DNA of 64,000 bases from Erwinia_E haradaeae_F (GTDB taxonomy: Bacteria; Pseudomonadota; Gammaproteobacteria; Enterobacterales; Enterobacteriaceae): assembly GCF_900698855.1 (NCBI RefSeq), contig NZ_LR217698.1, positions 930,001 through 994,000 of the forward strand, given 5' to 3'. Positions 21,770 to 32,617 of this stretch are shown piece after piece. Every line of letters begins with the position of its first letter. The first letter of the stretch is position 1. Both the position numbers and the translations under genes were made by a program. Below the pieces are notes generated by a model. The model was given only the letters and a program-made list of their open reading frames with translations, did not search any database and was not told the DNA's origin.

Positions 21770-22531
21770 ATGAAGCAGAACAATACATCTAAACAGAGCA
21801 CTTACTTTGGTTTTCGATCCGTTATGAAAGAAGAAAAAACTCATTTAGTCACTAATGTATTTCATTCTGTTGCATCTAAATATGATGTTATGAACGATCT
21901 AATGTCACTAGGTATTCATCGAATATGGAAGCGTTTGGCTATCGCCTCTAGCAATGTACAACCAGGTCAACGCGTACTTGATTTAGCAGGTGGAACAGGT
22001 GACCTAACAGAACAATTTTATTATTTAGTCGGAAAAACAGGTTTGGTTGTGTTAGCAGATCTTAATAGCTCAATGTTAAAAATCGGACGCGATAAATTGC
22101 GTAACAAAGGCCTAATTAGTAAAATACATTATGTACAAACTAACGCGGAGGCCTTACCATTTCCAGATAATTTTTTTGACTGCATTGCTATCGCATTTGG
22201 CTTGCGAAATATAACTGAAATAGATACAGCTCTGCGATCCATGTTGCGAACCCTTAAAAAAGGAGGACGCCTGTTAGTGCTAGAGTTTTCGCATCCACAA
22301 TGTACAAAACTACATAGATTATATAATCTATACAATTTACATATCCTTCCTTACATTGGAAAAATAGTAGCACAAGATTCTCACAGTTATCGTTACCTAG
22401 CAGAATCTATTCAAATGCACCCTAATCAAGAAACACTTAAAAAGATGATGATTGATATTGGTTTTCAGGATACTACATATAAAAACCTAACAGGAGGCAT
22501 TGTAGCACTACATTGCGGTTTTAAATTCTAA
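21770..22531 (+). CDS. ubiE: Ubiquinone/menaquinone C-methyltransferase UbiE
   Basis: SAM-dependent C-methyltransferase acting on the benzoquinol ring in ubiquinone synthesis and on demethylmenaquinol. 253 residues. Class I methyltransferase motifs: VASKYDVMNDLMSLGIHRIWKR, motif I VLDLAGGTGDLT (residues about 68-79), NAEALPFPDNFFDCIAIAFGLRN, LEFSHPQ and the YRYLAESI region. First gene of ubiE-ubiJ-ubiB; ubiJ starts 11 bases after its stop, so one transcript is likely. The presence of this cluster implies a quinone-based respiratory chain. Confidence 0.97.
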   Translation: MKQNNTSKQSTYFGFRSVMKEEKTHLVTNVFHSVASKYDVMNDLMSLGIHRIWKRLAIASSNVQPGQRVLDLAGGTGDLTEQFYYLVGKTGLVVLADLNSSMLKIGRDKLRNKGLISKIHYVQTNAEALPFPDNFFDCIAIAFGLRNITEIDTALRSMLRTLKKGGRLLVLEFSHPQCTKLHRLYNLYNLHILPYIGKIVAQDSHSYRYLAESIQMHPNQETLKKMMIDIGFQDTTYKNLTGGIVALHCGFKF

Positions 22532-22542
22532 AAAGGACAATC

Positions 22543-23148
22543 ATGGGATTATCTACACCATATATAGTCATACTGGAAAAATTTTTAACTATAATCCTAC
22601 ATTATCAGAAAGCCCCCCAGGCTATTCAAAATAATCTCAGAAATAAAACTATCTCTATAGATCTCTTTGAAATAATGAAACCAATTACTTTATTATTTAA
22701 TGAAAAAGAAATATTTATATTTACCGATTGGACTGACATAACAAACTGTAAGATAAAAATCCACTACACAGCTTTGCTGAACATACACAATTATAAAAAT
22801 CTCATCAGACTAATTCAGGACGGAAATCTCGAAATAGAAGGTGATATAAAAGTCATCCACAATATTTTTTCTTTAATGTATTCTATACCAAAAAATCAAA
22901 AAAAATACATATTCCTATGGTTCTGCAATCTTATTAAAAAGATTATTAACCACCTTAATGGTCAACTATCCCATGAAATCTGGCATGCTATAGAATATAA
23001 AAAAAGATATTTATTTGAAGTCTTCATGGAGGAGTGGAAATTAATTCCTAACCCATTAGAGCTTGTTTGGTTTATAAAAGAAATAAATACGCTAACATAT
23101 TCATTGGATGCTCTACACAAACGAACAGCGCTTTTGGAGGAGACATGA
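22543..23148 (+). CDS. ubiJ: Ubiquinone biosynthesis accessory factor UbiJ (SCP2 domain)
   Basis: Lipid-binding accessory protein needed for aerobic ubiquinone synthesis in E. coli; it works with UbiK in the multi-enzyme Ubi complex. 201 residues, the same as E. coli. Sequence is more diverged than its neighbours but keeps an SCP2-type core with LIRLIQDGNLEIEGDI near residue 85-100, and the C-terminal helix EEWKLIPNPLELVWF followed by a coiled-coil tail. Its stop overlaps the ubiB start (ATGA). Position between ubiE and ubiB makes the assignment firm. Confidence 0.92.
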   Translation: MGLSTPYIVILEKFLTIILHYQKAPQAIQNNLRNKTISIDLFEIMKPITLLFNEKEIFIFTDWTDITNCKIKIHYTALLNIHNYKNLIRLIQDGNLEIEGDIKVIHNIFSLMYSIPKNQKKYIFLWFCNLIKKIINHLNGQLSHEIWHAIEYKKRYLFEVFMEEWKLIPNPLELVWFIKEINTLTYSLDALHKRTALLEET

Positions 23149-24815
23149 CCTACGGTGAATTCCGCCGTCTCTGTCTAATTGTTCGTATTTTTTTTCATTA
23201 TAATCTAGATGAGCTCATCCCTTTAGAATTTGTTTCTCGAGTATTACGATTGTATCGAAGATGTCTATTTTGGATACCCAACGAATACTTAAACCAACCT
23301 CAAGGTGTACGATTACGTTTGGCTTTAGAACAATTAGGCCCAATATGGATTAAATTTGGTCAAATGCTTTCTACACGTCATGATTTATTGCCAATCCATA
23401 TTTCTGAAGAACTAACGCTCTTGCAAGATAGCGTAACCCCATTTGATGGTCTCAAAGCACAACACTTAATTGAATCTGCCTTAAATGCGCCTATTCATAC
23501 TCAGTTTAATAACTTCAATATCACCCCATTAGCTTCCGCCTCTATCGCTCAAGTACATACTGCTACACTCAAAAATAACGGTTGTGAAGTAATTATAAAA
23601 ATTATTCGACCTGAAATTTTATCCCTTATTCAGTCTGATTTAAAACTTATCTATCGACTTGCATTATGGATTCCACACTTTATACCTTCTTTTCGTTCAC
23701 TGCATCTAATAGAGGTAGTTCATAACTATGAAAAAACACTTCTTAATGAATTAAACTTACTACGTGAAGCAGACAATGCTATGCGCATGCGTCGTAATTT
23801 TTATCATAGCCAAATATTATATGTACCAAAAATATATCGAGAATTATGTACTAAAAACATTCTTGTTATGGAGCGTATTTATGGTATTCCAATCTCTAAT
23901 ATTGTTATGTTAATTCAATATGGTGTTAATTTAAATCTTTTAGCTGAACGAGGCGTTCATATCTTCTTTACTCAAGTATTTCGCGATAGTTTTTTTCACG
24001 CAGATATGCATCCAGGTAATATTTTTGTAAACTATATGCATCCAGACAATCCTCAATACATTGGAATTGATTACGGAATTGTCGGTACTTTACAAAAAGA
24101 AGACAAACGCTACTTGGCAGAAAATTTTCTAGCTTTTTTGAATCGTGATTATCGTAAAGTAGCAACCCTACATATAGACTCAGGATGGGTGCCACCAGGC
24201 ACTGATATAGAAGATTTTGAATTTGCTATTCGAAGCATATGTGAACCTATTTTTAAAAAACCTTTAATAGAAATTTCTTTTGCACATCTACTAATTAGTT
24301 TGTTTAATATAACACGATCTTTTCACATGGAAATCCAACCACAATTGGTTCTTTTACAGAAAACTTTGCTGTATGTAGAAGGGCTTGGTCGACAATTAGA
24401 TCCAAACCTAGATTTATGGAAGACGGCTAAACCATTCCTTGAGGACTGGATTCAAAATCAAATAGGTATACCTGCAATTCTACAAACTTTAAAAAATAAA
24501 ATTCCAATTTGGGCATCAAAGCTACCTGAATTACCAGATCTTTTTTATGAACACCTTAAACAAAATAAAAATATACAAAATCGTATAGATCGACTAGCAT
24601 CAAACCTATATTATGAACAAAATAAACAAAAAAAATCATATTGTTGGTTTAGTCTTAGCCCTATACTACTTCTTAGTAATATCATGTTACTTATCTTATC
24701 CTCAGAATGGACGACGCTTTCCATTGGGCTTATCATATCTGGATGGATAACATGGTTAATTGGATGGTGGATCAGAATAAGACCACCTCGGGTACCTAAT
24801 AAACCAGATTCTTAG
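23145..24815 (+). CDS. ubiB: Ubiquinone biosynthesis protein kinase-like ATPase UbiB
   Basis: Atypical kinase-like ATPase of the inner membrane, required for ubiquinone synthesis. The start is the ATG at 23145 in a 4-base ATGA overlap with ubiJ, preceded by GGAGGAGAC; this gives 556 residues (E. coli 546) beginning MTYGEFRRL. Motifs include KFGQMLSTR (KxGQ), ASASIAQVH, VMERIYGIP, FFHADMHPGNIF and IDYGIVG. The C-terminus carries two hydrophobic helices (about residues 500-545) that anchor it. In E. coli tatABC follows; here a 2.3-kb desert follows. Confidence 0.97.
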   Translation: MTYGEFRRLCLIVRIFFHYNLDELIPLEFVSRVLRLYRRCLFWIPNEYLNQPQGVRLRLALEQLGPIWIKFGQMLSTRHDLLPIHISEELTLLQDSVTPFDGLKAQHLIESALNAPIHTQFNNFNITPLASASIAQVHTATLKNNGCEVIIKIIRPEILSLIQSDLKLIYRLALWIPHFIPSFRSLHLIEVVHNYEKTLLNELNLLREADNAMRMRRNFYHSQILYVPKIYRELCTKNILVMERIYGIPISNIVMLIQYGVNLNLLAERGVHIFFTQVFRDSFFHADMHPGNIFVNYMHPDNPQYIGIDYGIVGTLQKEDKRYLAENFLAFLNRDYRKVATLHIDSGWVPPGTDIEDFEFAIRSICEPIFKKPLIEISFAHLLISLFNITRSFHMEIQPQLVLLQKTLLYVEGLGRQLDPNLDLWKTAKPFLEDWIQNQIGIPAILQTLKNKIPIWASKLPELPDLFYEHLKQNKNIQNRIDRLASNLYYEQNKQKKSYCWFSLSPILLLSNIMLLILSSEWTTLSIGLIISGWITWLIGWWIRIRPPRVPNKPDS

Positions 24816-27166
24816 TAGGTTACTATGAATTAATATGTAATCAGGATAAAAATAATTAATATTTATCAGATAAATAAAATATTGTATACCCTGTATGCAT
24901 AATAGGTAAAACATGTAACTAAAAAAATTATCTTTTTCCTTACATAGTATAAGGAATATGCCTTTATTTATCTTGATAGTAAAAGAATGTAATCATCTAT
25001 CTCTTACCATGGATCATAATCAAAAATTACTAACTAATCTTATAAAAAATAACTAATACTAATATAAGAAATAAAAAAAGAAAACTTTAATGACAATATA
25101 TAAAATACAAAGATACTCTAATAATAAATTCTAACGTTATCCTGAATAAGATATAGGACCTTAAAATCTCAGATTATATAGTATATAATATTAAAAATTA
25201 TTTTAATAAAAAATAAATATATATAAGACATTTATATTACTAAATGATCATTTTTAATTTAATAAATTTCATAAATATTGTTTCAAAATTAATGATTGTA
25301 ATATAATCTAAAATAAAAAAATAAAACCATTCAAAATTGATAATTTTTTAAATCACAAATAATACACTCATAAAATTTTTCTCGTTACTAAACTATATTA
25401 CCAATCATTCTAAACACTTTTTTTACATATTATCAATTATAATATATTAATATCTAATATTCCTTTTATTAATGATAATAAATTATTGATCATCTTAGTA
25501 ATCAACTTCTATATTCCATATAGAATATATAACTACATTATCTACTAACTATTTATACAATAGGACAAAACGAGCACACTATTTTTAATAGAAAAATCAT
25601 ATTCACTTTACCATCGTTCCTTCAATTTCATATGCATATATAAATATTTTATATTTTTGTCTATGATTATGTAGAATCACGATAATACTAGTTTCATCTT
25701 TTTATTTTTTAATAAGATATTCAATATATGATAACATCATCACATCTTATTGAAATACTATTTAATAATAAATAATAACAATTGATAAAAATAATTATTA
25801 AAATCATGCATCATTATTCTATATATTTTATTAAAATGTAACAAATACATAATATTAATAACATTACATATGTTATATAATTTTATTATATACATATTTT
25901 AACCATCAGAAACTTAAAAATAGTTTCATATATACATTAATGAATATAAATCAATATATACTTGCTCCTATCTTAAATTATATAGATTTAAAATAACAGT
26001 ATATAATTTATTTTTAAAAATAAAACTATTAATTTTGATTATATATCTTTTAATTATCTAATTAATAATGTTTATTTTTATAAAAAAGATAATATTATCA
26101 ATATAATTAATAAACATATAAGATAAAATCTTATTGTAAAAATAATAATATATATTAATTAATTAGAATCTGTTCTCTTGTCCTAAAATATTTTATAATA
26201 AATCACTATTATAGACATCTAAAATACAATATATATATTTTCTCTTAAAGAAGAAGAGAATGCATTATGCGATAACATCCGATACAGACATACATAATTC
26301 TATGCTAACTGAACAAACTAACCAAGAACAAACTGAATAAACCAAAAGAATGATTATAATTATGTTTTTATGGTCTATTTAGAAATAAATGAAAAGTAAA
26401 ATATGTAGATAATAATTTCTATTACCTATAGAAATTAACAATTAAACTAAAATGTTTAAACAAATATCAATCAAAACATATCGAAAATAAAATATATGCA
26501 ATTTCTAAATATCTCTTAAGTATCAGTTTTATAACAATTTCATCCTCTATACGAAATATAAAAGCTAATAAAAATAAAACATTAAACAGGTGATTATTCC
26601 TTTATGAAAATTCTATCAAGAATATAAAATTTTTTATAAACAATAATGTCCAATTTTTTAAAAAAATAAATACACTTATAAAATATAGATAATCTAAAAT
26701 ACAAGTCTCTACTACCTCATAGGTATGGTATTATATAATCAAAAAAATAATTAAACCCTTACAAGATTTAAAGTGATATTCATAAAAATAAATATGACAT
26801 CATCCATTTTATCATAAAATATATCAATATTCACTTTATCTCCTAATTAAAAAAACTTTAATTTATTTAAAATAAATAATTAATAGATTGTATTATATCG
26901 TAATATACGATTACATCATATATAAAATTCTTTATAATATTTATTCATCACATTGTTATTTTGCAAAAAATAAAATAATAACTAGAACATAGATATGAAT
27001 ATTTTAAGATAATATTTAAATATTAAAGAAAAATATTACTAAGAATGATCTGTTAAAAACATATCAATAATATACATCGATCCTTTTCTGATAAATAAAT
27101 GTTAAAACCTCATAGAATATAAGTAAGTTATTTTAAAAATATATATTTTATTTTCTTGTCATAAGA
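24816..27166. other. AT-rich desert, no gene seen
   Basis: 2.35 kb between the convergent ubiB and bioD genes. No open frame, hairpin terminator or recognisable relic. The tatABC genes expected downstream of ubiB in E. coli are not detectable. Confidence 0.6.
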
Positions 27167-27862
27167 TCATCTAGATGAGATAATTCTTCTTAATAAAGAA
27201 AAGTTTAAATAGTGACCAAGCTCTCTCTCCTCAGAGCTTTTTAAATATGGAATAACTCCTAACAATGGAGCATCTAATCGATTTTGTAAATCTATTATAT
27301 ATTCTGACGCAAACTGAACAGATTTCAAAGGATGATTAGCAATCCATCCAACTAACCGCAAGCCTGCTTGATGAATAACTGAAGCGGTTAAGAGTGAATG
27401 ATTAATAACACCAAGTTTGATACCCGCAACTAAAACAACCGGCAATCGCTCATATCTTACCCAGTCAGAAAAATCTAATTTTTCTCCCAGAGGGGTTAGC
27501 CATCCTCCTACTCCTTCTACCACAACTAAATCCGAAATAATCGCTAAATCTGATAATCCTTTAGATAAAACGCTTATATCAATATTTTTTCTTTCTATAT
27601 GACACGCAATATGAGGTGAAGTAGGAGAGAATAAAGCAATTGGATTCACTTGATTATACTTAAGTGAAACATTACTATTAGCGATTAATGCTAATGCGTC
27701 TTTGCTCCTAGCTCCATGTGGTGTTAATACACAACCAGAAGAGACTGGTTTATATCCAACTGAGCGATATCCATTGCTAACTGCAGATTGTAGAAGCGCA
27801 CAAGATGCTAAAGTTTTTCCAACATTTGTATCCGTTCCAGTAACAAAAACATACTGATTCAA
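27167..27862 (-). CDS. bioD: Dethiobiotin synthetase BioD
   Basis: ATP-dependent carboxylation of 7,8-diaminopelargonic acid to dethiobiotin, the penultimate step of biotin synthesis. 231 residues. The start is a TTG at 27862 with AAGAGGT eight bases upstream; the N-terminus NQYVFVTGTDTNVGKT aligns with E. coli BioD and contains the P-loop GTDTNVGKT. Also conserved: YKPVSSG, VVVEGVGGWLTPL and the LVGWIANH segment. It stands alone; in E. coli it ends bioBFCD, but no other bio gene is in this window. Whether biotin is made depends on genes elsewhere. Confidence 0.96.
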   Translation of the reverse strand: MNQYVFVTGTDTNVGKTLASCALLQSAVSNGYRSVGYKPVSSGCVLTPHGARSKDALALIANSNVSLKYNQVNPIALFSPTSPHIACHIERKNIDISVLSKGLSDLAIISDLVVVEGVGGWLTPLGEKLDFSDWVRYERLPVVLVAGIKLGVINHSLLTASVIHQAGLRLVGWIANHPLKSVQFASEYIIDLQNRLDAPLLGVIPYLKSSEERELGHYLNFSLLRRIISSR

Positions 27863-28749
27863 ATAAAAATACCTCTTAACAATAAACTTCAGTTAATTAT
27901 CAATCAAATAAAAATATATTCACAAAATCTCTATTTCTTTATTCTATCTTATTAAAAAAATTAAATGTCATACTTCCTCTTGATTATAAGAATTTAGTAT
28001 TAAAAGAATCGAGTATGTAATCTTAATGTTTACTATTACTCGAAATTTTAGACATAATTATAGACCAAGTCAATTTCATCTCATAACGAATAATCTCTAT
28101 TAAATTGGACAGACTCCGGATTATGCTAATAGCAAAGACCTGCTAATCAGATAAAATATCCTTATACGGTGCTCTTCTGACATCGATACGTCAACTTAAT
28201 CTTTAATATTTATTTATACTTTATGTGATATTTTCTCAGTATCAATATGATCAATGCCCCTTCTATTAAACACTAAGTTTTATATTGATAATAAAAAAAT
28301 AACAATCTAATGGAAATTATTAGCTCCCACTAATAATTGATCATTCTAAATAAACTAACAAGTTTTCAAACTATAATCAATATCAGTATATACCTTTATC
28401 TATTAAAACTAAAAATCTATAAACTATTCGTAGTATGCTATATAAAAATATATAACACTACTAATACATTATCCTTTCTTGAAACAAGAAGTATTATAAA
28501 ATACATATAAAATCATTCATCAACTGCAAACTTGCATCTTTCTAATATCAAACCTAGATCCTATGTTTCCTATAAATAATCAGTAACGAATAGACCTAAT
28601 CATTGTGATTTAATTGATTCTAAAATAATGATTTTGTTAGATATTTATATTAATTTCTAAAAATTACCACCTATTATGAATACCAATCTTCAATATTATA
28701 CGATAATTAGCTTATTAAAGTAAGATATAAAATATAGAACCACTAACCC
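27863..28749. other. hda-bioD intergenic region
   Basis: 887 bases. A patch at about 28070-28210 is less AT-rich but has stops in all frames I translated and shows no bioC similarity that I can recognise. A 7-bp inverted repeat TCGAGTA/TACTCGA (28009-28015 and 28037-28043) lies about 150 bases before bioD; it does not match the BirA operator consensus I remember. Confidence 0.45.
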
Positions 28750-28760
28750 TTAAAGGGCTA
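28744..28760 (-). terminator. Hairpin at the hda stop codon
   Basis: Minus-strand TAGCCCT (28760-28754) pairs with AGGGTTA (28750-28744), one G-T pair, loop TTA. It overlaps the hda stop codon. No strong T-run follows, so it may be an mRNA 3' stabiliser rather than a full terminator. Confidence 0.3.
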
Positions 28761-29451
28761 AAGTTCCTTTAACAAAAGGAATAGTAAGTTTTCTCTTGGC
28801 GCTGATTGATGCTTTATCCAATTCATTCAGCATAATAAGAAGCGTTCCAATTTCACGATCCAGTCGTTTTAACAAAAAACGACCAACATCTTCCGGCAAT
28901 TCAAAACCACGCAGCTGAGCACGTACTTTCAATGCCTGCAATTTATCTTCATCTGATAAAGACTGTAACTTATAAATCTGACCCCAATCTAAACGAGAAG
29001 CTAAATCTGCTAATTTAAGATTTAACTGACGCGGGGGACAATCTCCAGTAATAAATAATCGTGTTTTTCCTGTTTCTAAAATACGATTATATAAATTAAA
29101 GACCGCCATTTCCCACTTCTCATCACCAGCAATACACTCAATATTATCAATACATACTAAAAATAAATGTTCCATACCATCTAAAACCTCTGGAATAAAC
29201 CAAGCCCTCTTATCTAAAGGTAAATAACCTGCTGTCTTTCCATATTCGGAAGACTCTGCACAAGAAGCGTGTAATAAATGACTTCGCCCTCCCCTTTGAC
29301 TAGACCAGAAATAAATATAACTACTTTTACTCTGTACTAAAGCACTCCTTAATACGCTTAATAGCAAACTATTTTCTCCTACCCAAAAACTAGAAAAAGT
29401 CCTATCATTAGGTAAATGAAGTGGAAGCAAAAGCTGTGCCGGCTTATTCAG
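28750..29451 (-). CDS. hda: DnaA inactivation regulator Hda, probable CTG start
   Basis: AAA+ protein that, bound to the DNA-loaded sliding clamp, stimulates ATP hydrolysis by DnaA and so limits re-initiation. The clamp-binding motif QLLLPL is at the N-terminus; RGGRSHLLHA (P-loop region), YLPLDKR, VLDGMEHLFLVCIDNIE (Walker B), TGDCPPRQL, DLASRLDWG and FLLKRLDRE follow. The codon aligning with the E. coli start is CTG at 29451, preceded by GAGG at 29460-29457; it gives 233 residues, the E. coli length. In-frame TTG (29478) and GTG (29457) upstream have no ribosome site as good. E. coli hda is also reported to start at CTG. Confidence 0.95.
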   Translation of the reverse strand: MNKPAQLLLPLHLPNDRTFSSFWVGENSLLLSVLRSALVQSKSSYIYFWSSQRGGRSHLLHASCAESSEYGKTAGYLPLDKRAWFIPEVLDGMEHLFLVCIDNIECIAGDEKWEMAVFNLYNRILETGKTRLFITGDCPPRQLNLKLADLASRLDWGQIYKLQSLSDEDKLQALKVRAQLRGFELPEDVGRFLLKRLDREIGTLLIMLNELDKASISAKRKLTIPFVKGTLAL

Positions 29452-30445
29452 AATCACCTCGTCTCTTTGAGCAGGCAAAAGATGTAATAATTCAAATATG
29501 ACTAGAGGTAAATGCCTTAACTCTCATAAATCAAAAAGAACTAAATATTTTATATAAAATTCTTGAAAAAATAAGAAATAACAGTATAAGCTATCTATTT
29601 TAAATAGTATTTAAATACCTATATACACCTCGTTCTTCTTTCTTATTATTCTAGTTAATTTATCTCTTAAATATAGACATAATAAGCATATATTATATAT
29701 AAAAATTAACTAATATCCGGTCATATTGATGAAATCATATTTAATACAATAAGAACTTTCTTAATCTTTGGTTAATAAAGGCTTTGCACCAAAAACACCA
29801 TAATTAGGTCATAACAATCTACAACTTCTTCTTTAAAATTATAATTAATTAAAATTTTAATAATCCTAGAGAACCTAATAATAAATCTTAAAATTTCCAT
29901 TTTAGCATATTACTAATAATATTTTCCTAAATAAGAAAATTATTATAGATTTCAATTTAATATATCAATATTTATACAATCCTTTCTCTCTTTAGTCAGC
30001 ATAGATTCTTTAAATATCCTGAATTTTCTTAGAACAAAAGCCTAGACCGATTTTCTTAACAAGAGACCCGGCCACCTTAGTTTAATCCAAAAACTATAGA
30101 TATAATTTCGCTTGGTTTTAATAGTCAATTAACGATATCATCACTAATCTGTAAAAGAATCCACAAAAAAACTGATATTTAATATCAAAAAAAATCATAA
30201 TCACATTAGACTTTTATATAGACATGTCAAACAAAAAAACAATACTAAACATATCCAGAATTTATTCCTAATCTTTCAATCTCGCACACATTTATGTTAA
30301 AGATACAAAAAATAATTTTGTATGTAATTACACAACGTAGATTAATGAAAAACCTCTAATTGTAATTAGAATATAATATATTAAAAAACTATTAATCTAA
30401 CTAATTAGTTAAGTATTTATACCAAATATAGTATATTTTCTAATA
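29452..30445. other. hda upstream region, no gene seen
   Basis: About 1 kb of AT-rich DNA between the autotransporter 3' end and hda, both on the minus strand. No intact frame and no clear terminator for the autotransporter. The uraA/upp genes that neighbour hda in E. coli are not recognisable. Confidence 0.55.
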
Positions 30446-32617
30446 TTAAAACTTACCAGTAAGGCCTAAAGTAACCTTAAAGGTTTCATTACCTAAATTT
30501 TTTTGATTGAGCGAAGTAAGAAATGATATAGAAACATTTTTATTTAAAATAGATCTAACTCCAGTCTTTAATATATACTGTGTCTTCTTAATATCCATTT
30601 TATTTTGTAACGCACCTATTCCATTTACCATAGAATCAGAGATCAAATCACTATCTTTTATAATGTTCTCAATTTTCATACCAGATATCCATGTTAAATA
30701 TGGCGAAACTAGAATCCGGAGGTCTACCCCTACATCCGCTCTACAATTTTCATAATTAATCTTATTGTACTTAACAGGAAAACTTAATTTCTTATCTTCT
30801 TGATAAGAAGAACGAGATAAGTAATCATACCGTAAACCTAAGTGCCAAAAAAATGCAATATTTTTATTAAAAATCGATTGACCATTCCCCCACTCCATAG
30901 AAGAACTAAACCCGTTTAATTTACTATTGCCCTTTCCTTGTTCAGTATGAGAAAAAGAAGAACGATTCACCCCTAACCCATTCTCTATGAATGAAAAAGA
31001 AGGACGAAAATAATTGTCTCCAAAACCTAATGGAGCATGCATATCAGCATAAAACCCAATCCCAAAATTATTTCCATTAATTTTATGACTATTATGTGGA
31101 ACATGAGGGAAAAAATTCGTAATAACACCCCCCAAAGATAACATATCGGTTATACCGTATCCTAAATTGACTACTGGAGCCATATCCTGAGACATTAAAT
31201 TAGACTTATCTGAATTAATTAACCAACACCAATTCTTATCAGAAACTACACACCCTTTCTGCAACTTAGCTAAACTTTGTTTTTGTAATGTCATTAATAC
31301 AAATGCGTCTCCTGCTACCTGATGCACACTATCACGTGTATTCATGAGATCAATTAATACAGGTGGAGTAGTACGATCTGATACACTATTTAAAGCTGGT
31401 TTAGTAGATAACGAACTTGATGGCGTTTTATCTAAAGCAAAACGAGGCACTCTCAGTATAAATGCATGATTCTTATCATCATCATCAATCGAATCCCCTA
31501 CAGCTATCTTTCCATCAGGAGATAGTAATGAAATCTCAGAACTGCCAGAATCATTCTGGCACAGTGTGCCTAAATCAATCTTATTATCCCATTTCTCGCC
31601 AGACCAAATAGCCGCATGTGTCTTACCATTAATTCCAGTAGCATAACCAGCTGCTATTTTCCCATCCGAAGATAATGAATATACCCCAGATGATCCAGTA
31701 TTATCACTTTTAAAAGTACCTAAATCTGTTTCAGTCGTCCAGTTCTCACCAGACCAAATAGATGCATGCTTATTACCATCAGGTTTAGTAACATAACCAG
31801 CTGCTATTTTCCCATCAGATGATAAAGAGAAAACCTCAGAAGGAAGCAATTTACCACCTTGAGGTTTAGCTAGCAATTTACTCACAGACCAGTTATCACC
31901 AAACCAAATAGTCGCGTTTATCAACTTGACCGGTAGCAAACGATATCCTCCCGCTACTTTACCATCATACGATAACGCGGACACTTTAGATCCTTCAGAA
32001 ATAGAAACATTTTTATCTAAATCTATAGCGGTAGACCAGTGATCACCAGACCAGATAGTCGCATAAATATGACCAGATCTAAAACTAGAATGCCCTCCTG
32101 CCACTGTACCATCTGCAGATAAAGCAGACACTTCAGAAACTATCCTTTTACCCGTACTCACCTTTTCTACATCATATACCTTTCGCCAATGATCGCCATA
32201 CCAAATGACTCCATGACGACTACCTATCTTATCAGCAGCATAACCTGCAAGTATTTTCCCGTCCTTGGAGCTAGCTGAAACTCCAGCACCAGTTCGATGA
32301 TTATAACCTAAATCTCCTAAAATAATTTGATTGGCCCAATGGTCTCCCGTCCACACTGCTGCTTTTTTAAAATCAGAATCAGGTGGTGTATCCCCCCCTA
32401 TTACAGAGCCATCAAAAGAAATGGCATAGATCCGTGCAGCATCTAGTTCACTTATTGACTTTGAAATCATTTTTTTATCTACAAATTCTATCTCATCTAT
32501 TTGCGCACACACCGAAACAGAAGTGCCAAAAAAAAATAAAATCAAACATAATCGACTCATTTGTACATTAAAAATATCAATTATCATTTGAATAATTTTC
32601 ATTTTAAGATTTTTCAT
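30446..32617 (-). CDS. HAF-repeat autotransporter (surface protein)
   Basis: 723 residues; predicted type V secreted surface protein, function unknown. After a hydrophobic signal segment (about residues 21-38, plausible cleavage after VCA) comes a passenger of tandem repeats of about 50 residues. Each has an S-x-DG-x2-aGg element (near 67, 117, 167, 216, 266, 316, 366) followed about 20 residues later by A-x-IW-x-G-[DE]-x-W (near 87, 137, 187, 236, 286, 336); the last repeat has HAFI instead. This is the HAF-repeat pattern. A linker (about 390-430) precedes a C-terminal beta-barrel-like region (about 470-723) that ends in phenylalanine, as outer-membrane proteins do. No frameshift. The ATG at 32617 has AAGGA 11 bases upstream; an internal ATG at residue 20 would also give a normal signal peptide. 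No partner genes adjoin it. Confidence 0.85.
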   Translation of the reverse strand: MKNLKMKIIQMIIDIFNVQMSRLCLILFFFGTSVSVCAQIDEIEFVDKKMISKSISELDAARIYAISFDGSVIGGDTPPDSDFKKAAVWTGDHWANQIILGDLGYNHRTGAGVSASSKDGKILAGYAADKIGSRHGVIWYGDHWRKVYDVEKVSTGKRIVSEVSALSADGTVAGGHSSFRSGHIYATIWSGDHWSTAIDLDKNVSISEGSKVSALSYDGKVAGGYRLLPVKLINATIWFGDNWSVSKLLAKPQGGKLLPSEVFSLSSDGKIAAGYVTKPDGNKHASIWSGENWTTETDLGTFKSDNTGSSGVYSLSSDGKIAAGYATGINGKTHAAIWSGEKWDNKIDLGTLCQNDSGSSEISLLSPDGKIAVGDSIDDDDKNHAFILRVPRFALDKTPSSSLSTKPALNSVSDRTTPPVLIDLMNTRDSVHQVAGDAFVLMTLQKQSLAKLQKGCVVSDKNWCWLINSDKSNLMSQDMAPVVNLGYGITDMLSLGGVITNFFPHVPHNSHKINGNNFGIGFYADMHAPLGFGDNYFRPSFSFIENGLGVNRSSFSHTEQGKGNSKLNGFSSSMEWGNGQSIFNKNIAFFWHLGLRYDYLSRSSYQEDKKLSFPVKYNKINYENCRADVGVDLRILVSPYLTWISGMKIENIIKDSDLISDSMVNGIGALQNKMDIKKTQYILKTGVRSILNKNVSISFLTSLNQKNLGNETFKVTLGLTGKF

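Noticed and set aside
27167..27178. Palindrome TCATCTAGATGA at the end of bioD as a terminator
   Set aside because: A perfect palindrome leaves no loop and no T-run follows.
28009..28043. Inverted repeat TCGAGTA/TACTCGA upstream of bioD as a BirA operator
   Set aside because: Arms and interior do not match the TTGTAAACC/GGTTTACAA pattern I remember, and it lies about 150 bases from the start.
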